A stretch of 21,592 nt of DNA from Trichoplax adhaerens (lineage: Eukaryota; Placozoa; Uniplacotomia; Trichoplacea; Trichoplacidae): the NCBI RefSeq assembly GCF_000150275.1, contig NW_002060958.1, positions 12,867 to 34,458 of the forward strand, read 5' to 3'. How positions within the stretch are numbered: the stretch's first letter is position 1; the number at the start of each line of letters is the position of its first letter. The notes below the pieces were generated by a model, which was not told where the DNA came from, ran no database searches, and saw only the letters and a program-made list of their open reading frames with translations. The translations under genes and the position numbers were made by a program. Shown one piece after another: positions 17,662 through 21,592 of the stretch.

Positions 17662-20230
17662 ATTTATTGGTATTTATCGATTTATTCGCACAGATTAATC
17701 TAATAGTGTAGTCAAGATTCATCCATGGTAATGTGTGCAACTGTGCATTCATGTTCGTATATTGTTATTATAATTATATATTATTGATTTATTTGTGTTC
17801 TGTCTTGTGGTACATAATTAGAGGATTTGCTATAACACTGTTTTACAATAGTATCTGTTCAAGATGGCATATAAGCAACCATTTTTGAAGTTAAATTACT
17901 TTCAGGAGAGCTATTATTTTATAATGTTTTGACAGGCTTAACTGGACAATTTGTGGTAATTCATAGAGCTGTTAAATATTGACATGAATAAGTCGGTCGT
18001 GATTGTCTTTTATCCGATATGATTAAATTCCGCGTAAAATAGAAATGTAGAAGGTAATACTCACGATTTATTTGAGATTCAAGTAAATACATCATAGTAT
18101 AACTGCTACCTGATAATGTGTATTTACTGTTACTTATTAGGAAATGTGGGAAGTATTTTAGTTGCTCACGATAGTAACATATTAGCTGACTTCTAAGTAA
18201 TCGTAGTAGTTCTCTATATGTGCTGCAAGCTATTAGATTGCCAGTTAGCTAACGTACTATTATCTTTCAGTACTACTACATGATATGACTATTTAGACCA
18301 TTGCTTTTCCCAATTCCATTAATAAAAGTTACAGAAGTTAGTGTGTATGAGCCTAGAGAATTTTATAGCTATTGAAGAAATCTTGTATTTCTGGGTATTA
18401 GCGCTTCTAGCTTGTATAATTCGTGAATATCGTGATTGAAAATAGCTATGCTTTTAGCTACAAAATAAATTGCTGACTAAAAAATTCAACCTCATGCTTT
18501 AAACAATGATGTAGCGTAAATTATACTAGATAAAATAAACTATATAAATTAATCTACTGTTACGAATACATGGTACATGTGTTACACTCGATATACACAG
18601 CTAATTCGATGAACTCCTTAGATTTTCTAGTCTATATTGACTTTAAAGAAGCCTCATGGATAATTTGAAGATTCTCTGCCGCACATGATCATTGAAAATC
18701 AGTCTTCGCTTATTGTATGACTATCTACATGAAAAGCAAGTATTGGTTATCAACTCGGATACTGCACTCTGAATATTTTATCTTCTCCGTTAGCTAGTTT
18801 GCCAGATATTAGTAGATTTTGTTATTGCTTGCTAAAATTTACAAAATTAGCTCGAGTAGGATAATTTCGTGCAATCTTAGAACATTTATGTCTGACTGAG
18901 GTAGTAGTAACCTCCAAATGAACAATGAGCGAATAACTAATCTTGAATTTCTTTAAAAGAAATTCACTTTATTAAACGATTGGATGGAAATTGATTAGAT
19001 GAATAAACAATTAATTTAAAGTATACAAAATACTAATAATTAAGGTACTACGTTTGACTAAATCAAGGTATCTAATATAATATTTGCTGGCTGGTATTTC
19101 TATTACAACTAGTAGTCATTTTTTTACAAGACTAGAAAAACTGGCTAGAAAGCACCAATTTGTTGTCAAAATTCTAAACGACTAAAATCGAAGTTTATGC
19201 CTAGATAATGGCATAAATATATAGTAGACTATCAGAAGCACAGCCATAGTTCTAATATTCCTATACGAATATTGAATTTAAAGTTGAATTAGATTGCCTT
19301 TGCCTATTTTTGCATTATGAGGTAATCATCTGATTTGAATTGCATCTGCTCTATTAAAGGGATCTTTAGGGCTACCGAATTCCAATCGTTACTAAGCGAC
19401 AGTATCTATAACTTCTACATAGCTAGATATTGCCATGATCAAATAAGCGGAGTAAAAGAATTTCTAGTTGATCTCTTTCAATCTATCAACTCTATCAAGA
19501 AAAGTATTTAAAAAAGTATTTAGAAACTAAAAGGGCGGTAATTATATTATCCGTATACGGGACAACCTATGTAAATAATATTATGTAATTTTCCGCATTA
19601 TTATTGACCAATCTTTGCAACATGCTTAATATTTATTATTTTTTTTATACAATATCAAACAATATGCAATTAAATGTTCATAAGATGAATTTATAATTAT
19701 ACAGTTAATAAAGCAGGTTAGATAGCCTTGGGAGTAATTCGATAAATAGCTTTTAATGTAGTGCTTTCAGTCTATCAATTCAATCATGGAAACTGCTGGT
19801 GCTGCGTTTAAAAGCTATATAGAGGCTCTAGTTATTTGTATAGAAATACTGATAGGATCAAATTTATAGATTTCTTCATATTAACAGGTCTATGAGTAAT
19901 AGCAAGTAAAATTTTTAATTAAAAATTCATCTTAGTTTGATCGTTATATAGATATCCACCCTTTTAAATCCTTATAGGAAGCAGATCTTTCTTTAGGTAT
20001 GGATTACGGTAGGCGATAGCATTGACCAGTTCCTTTTTGTTGGCCGGCTGCAGTAATGAAAGTAAAAGATGTAAATGCTTTTAGTTATTCGTTCAATGAT
20101 GAACTAGAGTTAGAGTGAAAGAATCACTTTTAAACACTACACAAAGTTAGCGTTTTGATTGACAACAATCGTATATCCTATGTAGTCGTTGTAACTCTTA
20201 ATAATACTATTCGTTAAATACGATGATGAA
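17662..20230. other. 3' flank of the BAIAP3-like gene without a secure gene
   Basis: The first bases after the stop should be 3' UTR. I see no AATAAA until 18321. A variant ATTAAA is at 18022, and a GT-rich stretch lies around 17785-17810. The rest is AT-rich, with a 21-nt palindrome (18945-18965), an 18-nt AT palindrome (19910-19927) and a weak minus-strand exon candidate (19964-20047). Confidence 0.5.
18945..18965. repeat. 21-nt perfect palindrome
   Basis: GAATTTCTTT-A-AAAGAAATTC has ten-base arms around a single A. No function can be assigned. The half-site spacing does not match the heat-shock element rule. Confidence 0.7.
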
Positions 20231-20349
20231 TTGATATATACGCGTACAGTATATACAAAATTTCGTTAACTGGTCGTTTTTATTGATATATATATGTACA
20301 TACGTACAGTAGTGTCAGTATATAAAATTTCGTTAAGTGGTCGTTTTTA
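20231..20349. repeat. Two-copy tandem repeat (52 and 67 bp)
   Basis: Both copies begin TTGATATATA, carry a GTACAGTA(T/G) stretch, and end in a near-identical tail AAAATTTCGTTAASTGGTCG followed by TTTTTA. Copy 1 is 20231-20282 and copy 2 is 20283-20349. Copy 2 is longer by about 15 bases in its AT/GT-rich middle. Confidence 0.9.
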
Positions 20350-20780
20350 TTTCATCAAGTGGAACGAGGAGAGAAATTTCATACCTGTAAATAGGACTGT
20401 AACTTTAGGATTACATTCATAAATTCCATTTGTGACATCGTTTAATAGCCTCAATACTACTACGTTAGATTCGTAGATTAACAATTTTACGGTCTTAGAT
20501 CGACTTAAATTCTATAACGGTATTGTAATAACCACACTAACTAATTGGACACAGTCTATAAGCTATCAGTCTCAGCTCTAGTACTTCGTAAAGGAGCGAA
20601 TACCTTACTTCACCGTTTCGTCATCAGCCACAGCCCACTAACATACTTTATTCCATGTAAACTAACACACATCGCGGCCGAAATTGCAATCTTACGGTAC
20701 AGCATTAACGTGTCTTATTTAGCTGTTATAGTCATTATTAGTACTTTCGTTTAGATATGGCGATAAATTTATATAGAGAG

Positions 20781-20810
20781 ATACAAAATTTCGGTGATTA
20801 GCTGTTTTTA
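20781..20810. repeat. Third, dispersed copy of the same repeat tail
   Basis: ATACAAAATTTCGGTGATTA then GCTGTTTTTA matches the tail of the 20231-20349 repeat with a few changes. It lies about 430 bases downstream, preceded by a TATATAGAGAG stretch. Confidence 0.65.
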
Positions 20811-21249
20811 GTGTACCTTATGAATCAAGAAGGCTTTATTTTAGTCGTATAGGCGGATAACTTAAGGATTTCATTTGCAACCTTGCGATCATTAATACAC
20901 ATGACTATAAATTCTGAATTGAATTTTAATTTATTCTTTTATGCTTGCATCATAATGGAAATTAAATCGTAATTATTTCTATCTATACTGTTATTTTATA
21001 AACATGTTGGGGGTAATTCTATCATCTAAAATTAGCAATAACGCCCTGTTAGTGATGAAGGAGCGGTATGTAACCTCGACAAAGCTTTTCGCCAAATGCT
21101 ATTATTTATCATTTCATCTCTTTTGCTTATCTTATATAGCACCTATAATCAGCTATTTTCGTGGTCATCCAATAGTAAATTTCAACACTGTTTAAGATCA
21201 AGTCGATTACTAATTCAATAATAAAGCTATTTTAATGCTAATCCGAGTT

Positions 21250-21288
21250 GCCACCATGGCGACGTGGGTGTTACAGCACATCGGTGGC
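21250..21288. repeat. GC-rich hairpin containing a Kozak-perfect ATG
   Basis: GCCACCATG (21250-21258) pairs with CAT-C-GGTGGC (21279-21288), nine base pairs with one bulged C. The left arm is GCCACCATGG, a perfect vertebrate-style Kozak context, opening a 22-codon frame (MATWVLQHIGGIINLLLMRS and onward) that ends at TAG. It contrasts with the AT-rich surroundings. Confidence 0.45.
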
Positions 21289-21592
21289 ATAATTAACTTG
21301 TTATTGATGAGGTCAACCCTGTAGATGCTTTGCAATCTTAGCTTTCTAATAATTATAATCAGCCAGTATTAAGGTTTACTCTTCTTGGTCTTTTGCCTCG
21401 AGTGATAGGTGAAGAATAATCAACGTTTCCACTACCAAATTCATCATGTACCGAACGGCGTTGGCCTCGACTCATACTCGAAGACAGCTGGTAAATAAAT
21501 ACGAATAGCCATAAAGTTAAAATAGTATGACATTATGATTATCGCTTTTGATGGAATTGAATGTGAACGCGAATAGAGACGAAATAGGAGAT

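Larger units (their letters stand above)
20350..21592. other. Distal 3' region, no secure gene
   Basis: Somewhat less AT-rich in patches (about 20560-20700 and 21245-21290). Open stretches on both strands lack ATG starts or splice support. A GC-rich hairpin and a possible minus-strand first exon near the window edge (21380-21475) are discussed as findings. A neighbouring gene could begin here and continue outside. Confidence 0.4.

Noticed and set aside
20545-20754. Plus-strand 69-codon frame in a less AT-rich patch
   Set aside because: Starts at TTG, not ATG; no splice acceptor fits; the peptide shows no motif. Kept only as a composition anomaly.
21004-21195. Plus-strand 63-codon frame with ATG
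   Set aside because: No homology recognised, no conserved motif; chance length.
1-21592. CRISPR arrays, operons, prophage, rRNA or intact tRNA genes
   Set aside because: None seen; the short spliced exons and GT-AG introns show nuclear eukaryotic DNA.

Overview
The window is nuclear DNA from a eukaryote, almost certainly an animal. It is AT-rich, it has no operon-like ORF packing, and its one clear gene is cut into about thirty short exons by GT-AG introns, mostly 70-500 nt long. The protein is an animal-type secretion factor of the BAIAP3/Munc13-4 (UNC13D) family. The base composition, short introns and ancestral-looking gene suggest an early-branching invertebrate. A placozoan is my best guess, but this is inference: the sequence holds no diagnostic marker such as rRNA or mitochondrial DNA.

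Layout. 1-6394: no supportable gene. It holds a 33-bp near-perfect hairpin (2897-2966), a three-copy degenerate tandem repeat of about 125 bp (about 3650-4010) that includes a 19-nt palindrome, and an isolated TATA-like element (4292). 6395-17661: the BAIAP3/UNC13D-like gene on the + strand. The secure part is 9894-17661 (30 coding exons, 3,294 nt, 1,097 residues plus stop, every junction in phase). Two tentative 5' exons (6395-6417 and 6534-6621) would bring the protein to 1,134 residues. A 3.3-kb intron (6622-9893) holds a direct repeat, a decayed tRNA-derived SINE-like head and a minus-strand ORF with two hydrophobic segments and a poly(A) signal. 17662-21592: no secure gene. It holds a dispersed or tandem repeat family (20231-20349, 20781-20810), a 21-nt palindrome (18945-18965), a GC-rich hairpin around a Kozak-like ATG (21250-21288) and weak minus-strand exon candidates.

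The protein has the order N-terminal helical region, C2A, MUN domain (MHD1 and MHD2), C2B. It lacks the C1 and calmodulin-binding regions of neuronal Munc13-1. This architecture tethers and primes secretory or dense-core vesicles through SNAREs. The two most informative observations are that C2A and C2B share three intron positions with identical phases, and that C2B carries Asn in place of one conserved calcium-binding Asp. Residue numbers follow the provisional 1,134-residue model starting at 6395; subtract 37 to count from the secure part at 9894.
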